Shown piece after piece: positions 55,906-64,000 of a stretch of DNA of 64,000 bases. Source of the DNA: Flavobacteriaceae bacterium UBA3356. Lineage in GTDB: Bacteria; Bacteroidota; Bacteroidia; Flavobacteriales; Flavobacteriaceae. The position numbers were made by a program, and so were the translations under genes. The notes beneath the pieces are model-generated. The model saw nothing but the letters and a program-made list of their open reading frames with translations. It was not told where the DNA came from and did not search any database. The stretch lies in the NCBI GenBank assembly GCA_002360635.1, contig DEQW01000001.1, forward strand, positions 932,036 to 996,035, in the 5' to 3' direction. Position 1 is the stretch's first letter. Each line of letters begins with the position of its first letter.

Positions 55906-57678
55906 TTAAAGGTATTTTAAAATAATTTCCTTGATTTTTTCTTCAGAAATTCCAGCTTGGTCTTTCAGCTCTTCAACCGTTCCGTGCTGAGGAAAATAAT
56001 CTGGAATCCCCAACATTCTTAAAGTTCCTTTATAGTTTTTTTCTGAAGCGTATTCAAGCACACCACTTCCAAACCCGCCTTTAATCACGCTATCTTCTAC
56101 GGTGATTATTGTGTGGTATTTTTTGAAAATAGCGTTTAACAATTCAGTGTCCAATGGTTTTACAAAACGCATATCATACACGGCAACTTTTTCTTTTTCT
56201 GAAATAGTATTAATGGCATTAAAAACTGTTTCGGCCATTGTGCCTATGGTCAAAATGGCAACTTCAGAACCTTCTTGTAAACAGATTCCTTTTCCTATTT
56301 CAATTTCAGAAAACGGTTTTTCCCAATCTGTTATGGAGCCTCTTCCACGTGGATAACGGATTGCTATCGGGCTTTTTAATCCTAATTGAGCTGTGTAGAG
56401 GATGTTCCGTAATTCAATCTCGTTTCTGGGTGCAAAAATGATGAGGTTGGGGATGCACCGTAAAAAAGCAAGATCAAAAATACCGTGGTGCGTGGCACCG
56501 TCTTCGCCTACAATACCGGCACGGTCCAAACAGAAAATAACGGGTAAATTTTGCAAACACACATCGTGGATTACTTGATCGTATGCGCGCTGTAAAAAAG
56601 TAGAGTAGATGTTGCAAAACACAGTCAGTCCCTGTGTGACAAGCCCGGCGGAAAGGGTAACGGCGTGTTGTTCGGCTATGCCCACATCGAAAGCTCTTTC
56701 AGGAAATTCATCCATAAAATATTTCAAGGAACTCCCTGTTGGCATTGCGGGTGTAATGCCTACTATTTTTTCGTTTTCTTTGGCCAATTCCACGATTGTT
56801 TTGCCAAAAACATCTTGAAATTTAGGTGGAAGTCCGTTGCTATCTTTTGGCAATAAATCACCCGTAAGCGCATCAAACTTTCCTGGAGCGTGATATTTCA
56901 CTTGATTTTCTTCGGCTTGGCGAAGCCCTTTCCCCTTTTTAGTGATGACGTGCATCAATTTAGGTCCGGAAACGTTTTTTAAACGCTCTAATTCTGAAGT
57001 CAATTCTTCTAAATTATGACCGTCAACGGGTCCAGAATACTTGAAGTTTAGCGCTTCAAAAATATTTTCTGTGTCTGGTGCCTTATCTAAGCTTACTTTT
57101 GTAAAATAATCCTTTAAGGCACCTACGCTCGGATCTATCCCAATAGCATTGTCATTAAGAATGACCAAAATATTGGTATTGGCAATACCGGCATGGTTTA
57201 AAGCTTCAAAAGCCATACCGCTCGCAATGGAAGCATCGCCCACTACAGCTATGTGCTGTCTTTGCGTTTCCATTTTTATTTGTGAGGCAATGGCCATACC
57301 CAAAGTTGCAGAAATTGCGGTACTGCTATGTCCAACGCCAAAAGCATCGTATTTACTTTCGCTTAATTTGGGAAACCCTGAGATGCCATTAAACTGTCTA
57401 TTGGTATGAAAAATATCTTTTCTTCCAGTCAAAATTTTATGGCCGTAGGCTTGGTGACCAACATCCCATACCAAAATATCGTCTGGTGTATTGAAAACGT
57501 AATGCAAAGCGATAGTCAACTCTACAACACCAAGACTGGCGCCTAAATGTCCTTCTTTGGTTGCAACAATATTGATAATAAAATCACGCAGTTCTTTTGC
57601 AACTTGCGGTAGTTTTTCTTTTGAAATTTTCCGAAGATCTTCAGGAAAGTGAACGCTATCTAATATCTTTTCTGGCAC
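55906..57678 (-). CDS. dxs: 1-deoxy-D-xylulose-5-phosphate synthase
   Basis: GTG at 57678 is preferred to the ATG at 57693, because an exact -7 box TATCTTTG covers 57690-57683, so the ATG lies upstream of the likely transcript start. This gives 590 residues. Thiamine-diphosphate enzyme motifs: GHLGASLGVVELTIALHYVF, the diphosphate-binding VVGDASIASGMAFEALNHAG with NDNAIGIDPS, and the second-domain Glu in DVGIAEQHAVTLSAGLVTQG. It condenses pyruvate and glyceraldehyde-3-phosphate as the first step of the MEP isoprenoid pathway. Confidence 0.94.
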   Translation of the reverse strand: MPEKILDSVHFPEDLRKISKEKLPQVAKELRDFIINIVATKEGHLGASLGVVELTIALHYVFNTPDDILVWDVGHQAYGHKILTGRKDIFHTNRQFNGISGFPKLSESKYDAFGVGHSSTAISATLGMAIASQIKMETQRQHIAVVGDASIASGMAFEALNHAGIANTNILVILNDNAIGIDPSVGALKDYFTKVSLDKAPDTENIFEALNFKYSGPVDGHNLEELTSELERLKNVSGPKLMHVITKKGKGLRQAEENQVKYHAPGKFDALTGDLLPKDSNGLPPKFQDVFGKTIVELAKENEKIVGITPAMPTGSSLKYFMDEFPERAFDVGIAEQHAVTLSAGLVTQGLTVFCNIYSTFLQRAYDQVIHDVCLQNLPVIFCLDRAGIVGEDGATHHGIFDLAFLRCIPNLIIFAPRNEIELRNILYTAQLGLKSPIAIRYPRGRGSITDWEKPFSEIEIGKGICLQEGSEVAILTIGTMAETVFNAINTISEKEKVAVYDMRFVKPLDTELLNAIFKKYHTIITVEDSVIKGGFGSGVLEYASEKNYKGTLRMLGIPDYFPQHGTVEELKDQAGISEEKIKEIILKYL

Positions 57679-57682
57679 ACAG

Positions 57683-57690
57683 CAAAGATA
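57683..57690 (-). promoter_or_regulatory. -7 box of dxs inside the apparent 5' end of the reading frame
   Basis: TATCTTTG on the minus strand ends 4 nt (CTGT) before the GTG at 57678. Confidence 0.6.
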
Positions 57691-57703
57691 CATTTTGATA
57701 TTG

Positions 57704-57711
57704 TACTTTTG
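57704..57711 (+). promoter_or_regulatory. -7 box of tadA
   Basis: TACTTTTG, an exact TAnnTTTG match, 21 nt before the ATG at 57733. Confidence 0.55.
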
Positions 57712-57732
57712 AATATTCTATAAAAGATACTC

Positions 57733-58188
57733 ATGGATTTATTAAAACCGTACGACGACACCTATTTTATGAAACGTGCCCTAATGGAAGCCGAAATAGC
57801 TTTTGAAAAGGATGAAATTCCTATTGGGGCCGTAGTTGTTGTGAAAAACCAGATAATTGCCCGCGCCCATAACTTAACCGAAACGTTGAACGATGTTACT
57901 GCCCATGCTGAAATGCAAGCAATAACTGCAGCTGCTAACTATTTAGGTGGAAAATATTTAAAAGATTGCACGCTATATGTGACCATTGAACCTTGCCAAA
58001 TGTGTGCTGGAGCTTTGTATTGGAGCCAAATTGATAAAGTTGTGTACGGGGCGAGGGACGAACAACGCGGCTGTATTAATATGAATACCAAGCTGCATCC
58101 AAAAACAAAAATGTCTGGGGGTGTAATGAAAGAAGAAGCTTCAGAGTTGCTAAAAAAGTTTTTTATTGAAAAGCGGAATATGAATTAG
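57733..58188 (+). CDS. tadA: tRNA-specific adenosine deaminase
   Basis: 151 residues, a CDA-fold zinc deaminase. Catalytic His-Ala-Glu in VTAHAEMQAIT and the zinc cysteines in TIEPCQMCAGALYWSQI are present. The C-terminus has the TadA-typical KMSGGVMKEEASELLKKFF. It converts the wobble adenosine of tRNA-Arg(ACG) to inosine. It diverges from dxs and ends at a terminator shared with the cold-shock gene. Confidence 0.93.
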   Translation: MDLLKPYDDTYFMKRALMEAEIAFEKDEIPIGAVVVVKNQIIARAHNLTETLNDVTAHAEMQAITAAANYLGGKYLKDCTLYVTIEPCQMCAGALYWSQIDKVVYGARDEQRGCINMNTKLHPKTKMSGGVMKEEASELLKKFFIEKRNMN

Positions 58189-58196
58189 AACCATTA

Positions 58197-58224
58197 AAAA
58201 ACCCTCCTTTTTTGGGAGGGTTTG
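58197..58224. terminator. Bidirectional terminator
   Basis: A 9-bp stem AAACCCTCC / GGAGGGTTT with a 7-nt T-rich loop between convergent tadA and the csp gene. Confidence 0.88.
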
Positions 58225-58251
58225 ATAAAATCTTTAAAAGTATATCACTTA

Positions 58252-58446
58252 TTAGTGAATAACGCGCACTTGAGCTGCTGTCATTCCTTTTCTTCCTTCT
58301 TCTTCTACATATTCTACTTTGTCACCTTCGTTAAGAGCTTCGCCATTAAGGCCGGTAACGTGTACAAAAATGTCTTTTCCGGTTTCGTCGTTTGTGATAA
58401 AACCGTAACCTTTAGATTCGTTAAAAAACTTTACTGTTCCTTCCAT
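58252..58446 (-). CDS. cspA: Cold-shock domain protein
   Basis: 64 residues, a single cold-shock domain. RNP1 is KGYGFI and RNP2 is DIFVHV, within GTVKFFNESKGYGFITNDET. It binds single-stranded RNA or DNA and acts as an RNA chaperone in the cytoplasm. It has its own exact -7 box 29 nt upstream, giving a short leader. The long leader of classical cold-induced cspA genes is not seen, so it may be constitutive. Confidence 0.95.
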   Translation of the reverse strand: MEGTVKFFNESKGYGFITNDETGKDIFVHVTGLNGEALNEGDKVEYVEEEGRKGMTAAQVRVIH

Positions 58447-58475
58447 TGTAATAAAAAAATAAATTAATAATAACT

Positions 58476-58483
58476 CAAAGGTA
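58476..58483 (-). promoter_or_regulatory. -7 box of the csp gene
   Basis: TACCTTTG on the minus strand, an exact TAnnTTTG match, 29 nt before the ATG. Confidence 0.55.
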
Positions 58484-58541
58484 CTATTAATTTAGGCTGA
58501 AAAGTTAAAAAAATGTAAAAAAAGTGAAAAATGGAGATGGT

Positions 58542-58787
58542 TTATATCTTTTTTTCCTTTCCTTTTTCCCTCATTTTGTCAAGATTTTCTTTAGTAAGCA
58601 TATAGTCTTTAAAATTTCTTTTTCGCCACCTGTGGTAGATAAATAGGGGCATCCATACAAAGAAAAGACCAACGATGGAAAGTCCGATACAGAGTTCGCC
58701 TGTGCTGTAATCTTCTGGACGGATGTAAAATCCATAACAGCCACAAGCAACAATTGCTATAAACACTATAATTAAAACAATTCTCAT
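58542..58787 (-). CDS. Small two-helix membrane protein
   Basis: The ATG at 58787 is preferred, giving 81 residues; an upstream TTG would overlap the ClC gene. Two helices (IVLIIVFIAIVACGCYGFYI and LCIGLSIVGLFFVWMPLFIY) are followed by a basic cytoplasmic tail (HRWRKRNFKDYMLTKENLDK). It starts 10 bp after the ClC stop and is probably co-transcribed with it. No family is recognised; an accessory role for the channel is possible but unproven. Confidence 0.68.
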   Translation of the reverse strand: MRIVLIIVFIAIVACGCYGFYIRPEDYSTGELCIGLSIVGLFFVWMPLFIYHRWRKRNFKDYMLTKENLDKMREKGKEKKI

Positions 58788-58797
58788 ATGGTTAATT

Positions 58798-60606
58798 TTA
58801 GTTTCCTGAAAAATCAATTAATTTTCTACGGTATGCTGTCAATAACTTCGATTTTGAAATGAACCCATAATATTTCCCTTTGTTGATAACGGGTAAATTC
58901 CAAGCGCCACTGGCTTCAAACTTTTTCATTATTTCTTGCATGGTGTCTTCTTTGTAATAAATTAACGATGGTGCACTCTCCATTAAATCTTTAGCTGTAA
59001 TCTTATCGTATAACTTTTGGTCGAACATGATTTTACGAAGATCGTTCAGTAAAATGATGCCTAAAAAAGTATTGTCTTTGTCTACTACTGGATAAATATT
59101 TCGGTTAGATTTTGCGACTGCATACTCTAAAATTTCGCCCAACTTCATTTCTGGTGTAATACTAATAAAATTCTGCTCTATAACCTTATCCAGTTCCATT
59201 AAAAGCAATGCATTCTTATCCCGGTTATAGGTCAATAAGGCATCTCTTTTTGCAAGTTCGTGTGTGTATATAGTATGTTCCATTCCTTTTTTAGTGATCA
59301 TATACGATATTGCGACCGTAATCATTAAAGGTACAAAAAGCTCATAACCTCCAGTAATTTCAGCAATTAAGAAAATAGCGGTCAAAGGAGCGTTAATCAC
59401 TCCAGCTATTAAACCGGCCATACCTATTAACGTAAAATTTGCTTCAGAAACATAAAAGCCCATCCCTAAGTTGTTAATTACTTTTGCTACAACGTTCCCT
59501 AAAGCGCTCCCCATAACCATAGTAGGTATTATAACACCACCAACACCTCCAGCAGCAAATGTGGTTGTCATAGCAATTGCTTTGAAAATAGTAATTCCGA
59601 ATAATAATGCAATGACAACCCAAATATTATCTGTAGCATCACCAAATGGTGTGCTTCCTAAAGCGTGCAAATGATTTCCTTCTAATAAATCTGTGATAAA
59701 ACTTAAACCCTCCCCATATAATGGCGGGATGTAATAAAGCATGACGCCAATGGCAAGGCCTCCAACCAAGAGCTTTAAAAAACGTGATTTTATATGATCG
59801 AAGAAACCATATATAGCAAAATAGATTTTTGTGAAATAAATAGATGCTATCCCAGTACCAACGCCCAACAGAATGTAAAAAAGTGTGTCATTAATTAGAA
59901 ATTTATCGGAGGCTTGAATATTGAAAAGCAATTCATCCCCTAAAAAAAAGAAAGAGGTTAAAACTGACGAAATTGAAGCAATTAGTAGTGGAAGCAAAGA
60001 GGCAAACGTTAAGTCTAAACTAAAAACCTCTACTGCAAAAACGATTGCTGCAATTGGGGATTTAAACATAGATGCCATTACTCCAGAGGTAGCACAAGCG
60101 ATTAACAAGGTTCTTGTTTTTTTATCGACGTGCAATATCCTTCCCAAATTTGAACTTATTGCCGAACCAGATGTAATTGCAGGCCCTAATAACCCAACCG
60201 AACCCCCAAAACCAACTGTTAGCGGTGCCATAATTAAAGGATGGTAAATTAAGCGATATGACAATAGCCCTTTTTGCCTTAATAAAGAATAGAGAAGCGA
60301 AGGGATAGACCGTTTTATAAATGAAGGAACCGAGGGTTTTAACTCTTTCACCAAAACGTATTTTTTCAATAGATAAACCAATAACAGCCCTACAAAAGGC
60401 AAAACAAAATAAATATGATTTTCGGTAATTATAAGGGCGTGCTCAAAAAAAGACTGAATGGTAAAAGTTATATTCTTTAAAGATAACGATACAAGTCCGG
60501 CTAATAAACCTACCAAAGCACTTAAAATAAGCACAAAGTTTTTTTGGGAAATATTTTTATACCTCCATTTCAAAAATTTAGACAGAAACGTTTTAGACTC
60601 TGGCAT
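58798..60606 (-). CDS. ClC-family chloride channel with CBS pair, gating glutamate replaced
   Basis: 602 residues: a ClC membrane domain (about 20-435) followed by a CBS pair (about 455-600; MKLGEILEYAVAKSNRNIYP, TMQEIMKKFEASGAWNLPVI). The region equivalent to GREGP reads GSVGLLGPAITSG, so the external gating Glu (position 140) is Leu. Other ClC parts are intact: FAAGGVGGVIIPTMVMGSAL and MAGLIAGVINAPLTAIFLIA. In known ClC proteins loss of this Glu abolishes H+ coupling and leaves passive anion flux, so a channel is predicted. TATCTTTA lies 4 nt before the ATG. Confidence 0.88.
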   Translation of the reverse strand: MPESKTFLSKFLKWRYKNISQKNFVLILSALVGLLAGLVSLSLKNITFTIQSFFEHALIITENHIYFVLPFVGLLLVYLLKKYVLVKELKPSVPSFIKRSIPSLLYSLLRQKGLLSYRLIYHPLIMAPLTVGFGGSVGLLGPAITSGSAISSNLGRILHVDKKTRTLLIACATSGVMASMFKSPIAAIVFAVEVFSLDLTFASLLPLLIASISSVLTSFFFLGDELLFNIQASDKFLINDTLFYILLGVGTGIASIYFTKIYFAIYGFFDHIKSRFLKLLVGGLAIGVMLYYIPPLYGEGLSFITDLLEGNHLHALGSTPFGDATDNIWVVIALLFGITIFKAIAMTTTFAAGGVGGVIIPTMVMGSALGNVVAKVINNLGMGFYVSEANFTLIGMAGLIAGVINAPLTAIFLIAEITGGYELFVPLMITVAISYMITKKGMEHTIYTHELAKRDALLTYNRDKNALLLMELDKVIEQNFISITPEMKLGEILEYAVAKSNRNIYPVVDKDNTFLGIILLNDLRKIMFDQKLYDKITAKDLMESAPSLIYYKEDTMQEIMKKFEASGAWNLPVINKGKYYGFISKSKLLTAYRRKLIDFSGN

Positions 60607-60610
60607 GGTA

Positions 60611-60618
60611 TAAAGATA
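60611..60618 (-). promoter_or_regulatory. Candidate -7 box of the ClC gene
   Basis: TATCTTTA on the minus strand, one mismatch from TAnnTTTG, ends 4 nt (TACC) before the ATG. Confidence 0.42.
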
Positions 60619-60708
60619 TAAATAAAGAGTTGGCGTGCCCTTATTGTTAGTTTTTAGCTATAGCTTACATTACAAAAAGTATTTTGTACAACTACTATTT
60701 ATAATAAA

Positions 60709-61551
60709 TTAGTTATTCAATTGTTTTAATACTTCTGTAAAATTTTCAGGGTACAACTGCCTAAGGGTTTCAACATAATGTCTGTTGTTGTAACTACCTG
60801 CTTGATAGTCCTCAATTGCATTGTTAAGTAATGCAATTGCTTCTTTGTTTTTTCCTTCAGATTTTAAAATTAGTGCCTGATAGTATTTTGCATCGGCAGA
60901 GCGGTTATTGTTATATAACAAGACTTTTTCAAAATCTGTTAATGCTTTTCCAAAGTTGTTGTTTTCATAATAAGCAATCCCTCTATATAAGAAAGCAGTT
61001 GGCTCCACCCAATCCTCTCCGTATTCTTCGGTTTCTGTTTGTATGTTTTTGTTGAAATATTTAATAGAGTTTTCATAATCTTTTAAGCCTAAATAAGCAA
61101 TACCTCGCCAATAATCTACACTGTGGCCTTGAGGGGCATCAACAAAATTTGGGGTTAAGGTATCGCTGGCATTTAAGTCGGCAATTGCTTTTTTGTAATC
61201 TCGGTAAAACCATAGATAATTGTACCCTCGATAGGGTTGCCAAATAACAGGGTCGCATTCAACAGCTTTATCTATCTGTGGTTTCCATTTATCAGGCATT
61301 CCTCTTTTTAAATAAGCAACAGAAAGTTCGCGTACGGCATCACAATTATTAGGGTCTATATCAATTGCTTTTTCTATACGGGTCATACTTTTAGGTGAAC
61401 CTTGAAAAAGATGACTGCCGTTTTTAAATACCTTTTTGGAAAGAGCGGTTCGTTCTTCCCCAGAAAGTGTAGAATAGTCTTCGCTGTCACCGCACGAACT
61501 CAATAAAATAACACAAAATAAACTAAGGTAATATTTCAAGCAGTTCCCCAT
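60709..61551 (-). CDS. TPR-repeat lipoprotein
   Basis: The ATG at 61551 opens a lipoprotein signal (MGNCLKYYLSLFCVILLSSC), giving 280 residues; the longer in-frame extension lies inside the upstream gene. The body has about five TPR units (DAVRELSVAYLKRGMPDKWK, DYWRGIAYLGLKDYENSIKY, ADAKYYQALILKSEGKNKEA). It is probably a scaffold at the inner face of the outer membrane. Its start overlaps the end of the TonB-C-like gene by 29 bp, so the two are translationally coupled. Confidence 0.8.
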   Translation of the reverse strand: MGNCLKYYLSLFCVILLSSCGDSEDYSTLSGEERTALSKKVFKNGSHLFQGSPKSMTRIEKAIDIDPNNCDAVRELSVAYLKRGMPDKWKPQIDKAVECDPVIWQPYRGYNYLWFYRDYKKAIADLNASDTLTPNFVDAPQGHSVDYWRGIAYLGLKDYENSIKYFNKNIQTETEEYGEDWVEPTAFLYRGIAYYENNNFGKALTDFEKVLLYNNNRSADAKYYQALILKSEGKNKEAIALLNNAIEDYQAGSYNNRHYVETLRQLYPENFTEVLKQLNN

Positions 61552-62083
61552 TTTCAATTTTATAAAGTACGTACATATAGTGATTGTAAGTGTTACCGTC
61601 TTCGTCTGAAACATATCCAACTTGCCAGTTTTCATTTCTAACAGTTAATTTTAATAACTGATTAACCATGTCACCATTCATTGAAATAGACTGCATATCT
61701 TGATTCAATTCTGAAACAACTACATTTCCTGTTTCCCCGTTACAATTTATATGAAACCGAAATACTAAAAAACCAGAATCTGTATACCCATCATTGGTAT
61801 AATTATTTTGAATATACTTTCTGAAAGCATATTTACCTCCTTTGTAAATTTTTGGTTGCGAACTAGAATAAGTACCAACGAGATTCGCATCACAAAGTTC
61901 AAAATTTTCAGTTAGTATTGCTTTTTCGGGATTTATATAGCCAATATGCTGGGGATATTTTTCTTCATTGGCAGAAAACTTACCATAGTATTGATAATAT
62001 ACATAACCGATAAAAATACCAGCTACAACAACAAGTGATCCTATTATAACTGCTGAAACCTTAAAGATTTTTTTCCAGTTCAT
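61523..62083 (-). CDS. Membrane-anchored protein with TonB-C-like domain
   Basis: 186 residues from the ATG at 62083, which follows the aspS stop by 1 nt. One N-terminal membrane helix (VSAVIIGSLVVVAGIFIGYV) is followed by a periplasmic domain. Its pattern YAFRKYIQNNYTNDGYTDSG then FLVFRFHINCNGETGNVVVS matches the TonB C-terminal fold (strand, then FxINxxGxVxxV). It lacks the Pro-rich spacer of true TonB proteins, so it may be a TonB-like adaptor of unknown target. The TPR lipoprotein overlaps its 3' end. Confidence 0.72.
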   Translation of the reverse strand: MNWKKIFKVSAVIIGSLVVVAGIFIGYVYYQYYGKFSANEEKYPQHIGYINPEKAILTENFELCDANLVGTYSSSQPKIYKGGKYAFRKYIQNNYTNDGYTDSGFLVFRFHINCNGETGNVVVSELNQDMQSISMNGDMVNQLLKLTVRNENWQVGYVSDEDGNTYNHYMYVLYKIENGELLEILP

Positions 62084-62084
62084 C

Positions 62085-63839
62085 TCAAGGTTTAAGGGTG
62101 ATTGCCAAATTAAGTTCTTTAAGCTGTTCTTTGTCAATAGGTGCCGGTGCATCGATCATAACATCACGACCTGCATTGTTTTTAGGAAAAGCAATAAAAT
62201 CTCTAATGGTTTCTTGACCACCTAAAATAGCGACTAGTCTATCCAGTCCAAAAGCAATACCACCATGCGGGGGTGCTCCATATTGGAAGGCATCCATCAA
62301 AAATCCGAATTGTGCTTTTGCTTCTTCGGGTGTAAAGCCTAAATAATCAAACATTTTAGATTGTGTTTCCTTATCGTGAATACGGATCGAGCCGCCGCCG
62401 ATTTCATTTCCGTTCAGTACCAAATCATATGCATTGGCTTTTACGGCACCAGGGTTGGTTTTTAACAACTCCATTTGGCCTGGCTTTGGTGATGTAAAGG
62501 GATGGTGCATGGCGTGGTAGCGTTCTGTTTCTTCATCCCATTCCAATAGTGGGAAATCGATAACCCAAAGCGGGGCAAACTCATCGGCTTTTCTTAGCTC
62601 CAAGCGTTCTGCCATTTCCATGCGTAAGGCACTTAATTGGGTTCGAGTTTTATTCATTTCACCAGAAAGCACACAGATTAAATCGCCTGCTTTGGCTCCA
62701 GTTGCTTCGGCCCAATTGGCTAAATCATCTTGGTCGTAAAATTTATCGACTGAAGATTTATAGCTTCCGTCATCATTACAACGCACGTAAACCATGCCCA
62801 GCGCTCCAACTTGCGGACGCTTTACCCAATCTATTAATTTATCGATTTCTTTTCGGGAATAACTGTTTCCGCCAGGAACGGCTATTCCAGCTACTAATTC
62901 AGCTGAATTAAATACGTTAAAGTCTTTGTGCTGCGCTACAGCATTCAATTCGCCAAATTCCATCCCAAAACGGATATCGGGCTTATCGTTTCCGTAGCGA
63001 CGCATCGCCTCGTCATAGGTCATTCTTGGGAAATCGCCTATTTCAACATCGTTTATTTCTTTCAGCAAATGCCGTGTTAATCCTTCAAATGTGTTTAAAA
63101 TATCTTCTTGTTCCACGAAAGTCATTTCGCAGTCAATTTGGGTAAATTCTGGTTGGCGATCGGCACGAAGGTCCTCATCACGAAAACACTTTACAATCTG
63201 AAAATATTTGTCCATTCCACCAACCATAAGCAATTGCTTAAAGGTTTGTGGTGATTGTGGCAGGGCATAAAACTGCCCTTCATTCATTCGGCTAGGCACT
63301 ACAAAATCACGAGCTCCTTCGGGAGTGGATTTAATGAGGTAAGGTGTTTCAACCTCTACAAAGTCCTTTTCTGAAAGATAGTTTCGAACCGCCATAGTCA
63401 CTTTATGACGAAAAACCAGCTTGTTGCGCACGGGGTTTCTACGAATATCAAGATATCGATATTTCATACGAAGGTCATCTCCACCATCTGTTTTATCCTC
63501 AATAGTGAAGGGAGGCGTTAAAGAAGTATTTAAAATTGTGACTTCTGAAACTAATATTTCCACATCACCAGTAGGCATATTTGGATTTTTTGATTCACGC
63601 TCTATTACTTGTCCCGTAACTTGAACAACAAACTCTCTTCCTAATTTTGAAGCTTTATCCATCACTTCCTTAGGAGTGCGTTCTTCATCAAAAATTAATT
63701 GAGTAATCCCATAGCGGTCTCGTAAATCTACCCAGACCATAAACCCCTTATCACGGATTTTTTGAACCCATCCAGATAACGTTACTTGGGTATTAATGTG
63801 TTCTGCTCTTAACTCGCCGTTGCTGTGCGTTCTATACAT
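62085..63839 (-). CDS. aspS: Aspartyl-tRNA synthetase
   Basis: The ATG at 63839 ([20 protein letters not shown]) is the family start, giving 584 residues. N-terminal OB-fold anticodon domain ([20 protein letters not shown]), class II motif 2 ([20 protein letters not shown]), the bacterial insertion domain ([16 protein letters not shown]) and motif 3 ([16 protein letters not shown]). The bacterial long form charges tRNA-Asp; whether it also charges tRNA-Asn cannot be told here. It leads a probable three-gene unit with the TonB-C-like and TPR genes. Confidence 0.97.
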   Translation of the reverse strand: MYRTHSNGELRAEHINTQVTLSGWVQKIRDKGFMVWVDLRDRYGITQLIFDEERTPKEVMDKASKLGREFVVQVTGQVIERESKNPNMPTGDVEILVSEVTILNTSLTPPFTIEDKTDGGDDLRMKYRYLDIRRNPVRNKLVFRHKVTMAVRNYLSEKDFVEVETPYLIKSTPEGARDFVVPSRMNEGQFYALPQSPQTFKQLLMVGGMDKYFQIVKCFRDEDLRADRQPEFTQIDCEMTFVEQEDILNTFEGLTRHLLKEINDVEIGDFPRMTYDEAMRRYGNDKPDIRFGMEFGELNAVAQHKDFNVFNSAELVAGIAVPGGNSYSRKEIDKLIDWVKRPQVGALGMVYVRCNDDGSYKSSVDKFYDQDDLANWAEATGAKAGDLICVLSGEMNKTRTQLSALRMEMAERLELRKADEFAPLWVIDFPLLEWDEETERYHAMHHPFTSPKPGQMELLKTNPGAVKANAYDLVLNGNEIGGGSIRIHDKETQSKMFDYLGFTPEEAKAQFGFLMDAFQYGAPPHGGIAFGLDRLVAILGGQETIRDFIAFPKNNAGRDVMIDAPAPIDKEQLKELNLAITLKP

Positions 63840-63857
63840 ATTCAGAAAATTGATTTG

Positions 63858-63865
63858 CAAATTTA
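63858..63865 (-). promoter_or_regulatory. -7 box of aspS
   Basis: TAAATTTG on the minus strand, an exact TAnnTTTG match, 18 nt before the ATG at 63839. Confidence 0.55.
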
Positions 63866-64000
63866 AGAAGATAAAGAAACTTGTAGAAGATTTATCGAGT
63901 AATATTTAAAATCATTTTAGCGGTTAATAATAATGTGTATAAATAAAGTGAAAAATGATTATTTCTTAAAAAATGTTTAGTAATTTGGAGGAATTAACAA

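Noticed and set aside
58447..58541. Long cold-shock leader RNA for the csp gene
   Set aside because: An exact -7 box 29 nt before the ATG predicts a short leader.

Overview
The window is an AT-rich chromosomal segment of a member of the Flavobacteriaceae (Bacteroidota), probably free-living or marine. The evidence is: a type IX secretion C-terminal sorting domain, a DUF4270 lipoprotein, an Ig-like BIG-type lipoprotein, a TonB receptor with an N-terminal carboxypeptidase-like domain, a detached atpD-atpC pair, TAnnTTTG-type -7 promoter boxes, and few Shine-Dalgarno sequences. No rRNA, tRNA, CRISPR array, phage or insertion sequence was seen. Almost all of it is ordinary core genome, tightly packed, with strong bidirectional terminators.

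Layout. 1-4300: end of sdhB, a solitary Vsr endonuclease, a hybrid histidine kinase and a methionine/glutamine-type aminotransferase. 4353-8012: katG with an ankyrin-repeat partner, then an omega-amidase-type nitrilase. 8-20 kb: Ig-like lipoprotein, ComF, a coiled-coil membrane protein, glycyl-tRNA synthetase, a T9SS-secreted CARDB/GEVED protein and a very large outer-membrane protein. 20-24 kb: xth and an OmpA-type lipoprotein. Downstream of the latter lie AT-rich unknown genes and a second, detached copy of the ompA 3' end, a likely insertion or recombination scar. 24-33 kb: acyl-CoA dehydrogenase, radA, a two-component system, a degenerate alpha/beta hydrolase and panC-panD with a UPF0104 protein. 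33-41 kb: a partial glycogen-synthase-like protein, DUF4270, glmS, a sulfotransferase-like protein with a class IV aminotransferase, and atpD-atpC. 41-46 kb: nhaA, an XRE/DUF2975 regulatory operon and a JmjC-like protein. 54.5-64 kb: dgt, dxs, tadA, a cold-shock protein, a ClC channel and aspS.

The most interesting stretch is 45.8-54.5 kb, which looks like a phosphate-acquisition island: a Pit transporter fused to a PhoU-like domain, an OprO/P-type porin, and a beta-helix lipoprotein with a TonB receptor. Three leftward promoters share one architecture: 7-bp units repeated every 11 bp (ACA in phase on the promoter strand), ending 5 bp upstream of a degenerate -7 box with TTTG. They precede the porin, the lipoprotein/TonB pair, and a gene-free segment. 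That segment appears to encode a ~90-nt RNA with its own terminator and a 15-nt perfect complement to the 5' end of the porin mRNA. This could be an undescribed Pho-type operator plus a small RNA in Flavobacteriia.

A second candidate system is the DUF2975-DUF2975-XRE operon. Its promoter has an exact TATATTTG box placed between two 17-bp palindromes whose centres are 31 bp apart. A third window-wide pattern is a -7 box lying exactly 4-5 nt before the start codon of several housekeeping genes, implying leaderless mRNAs.
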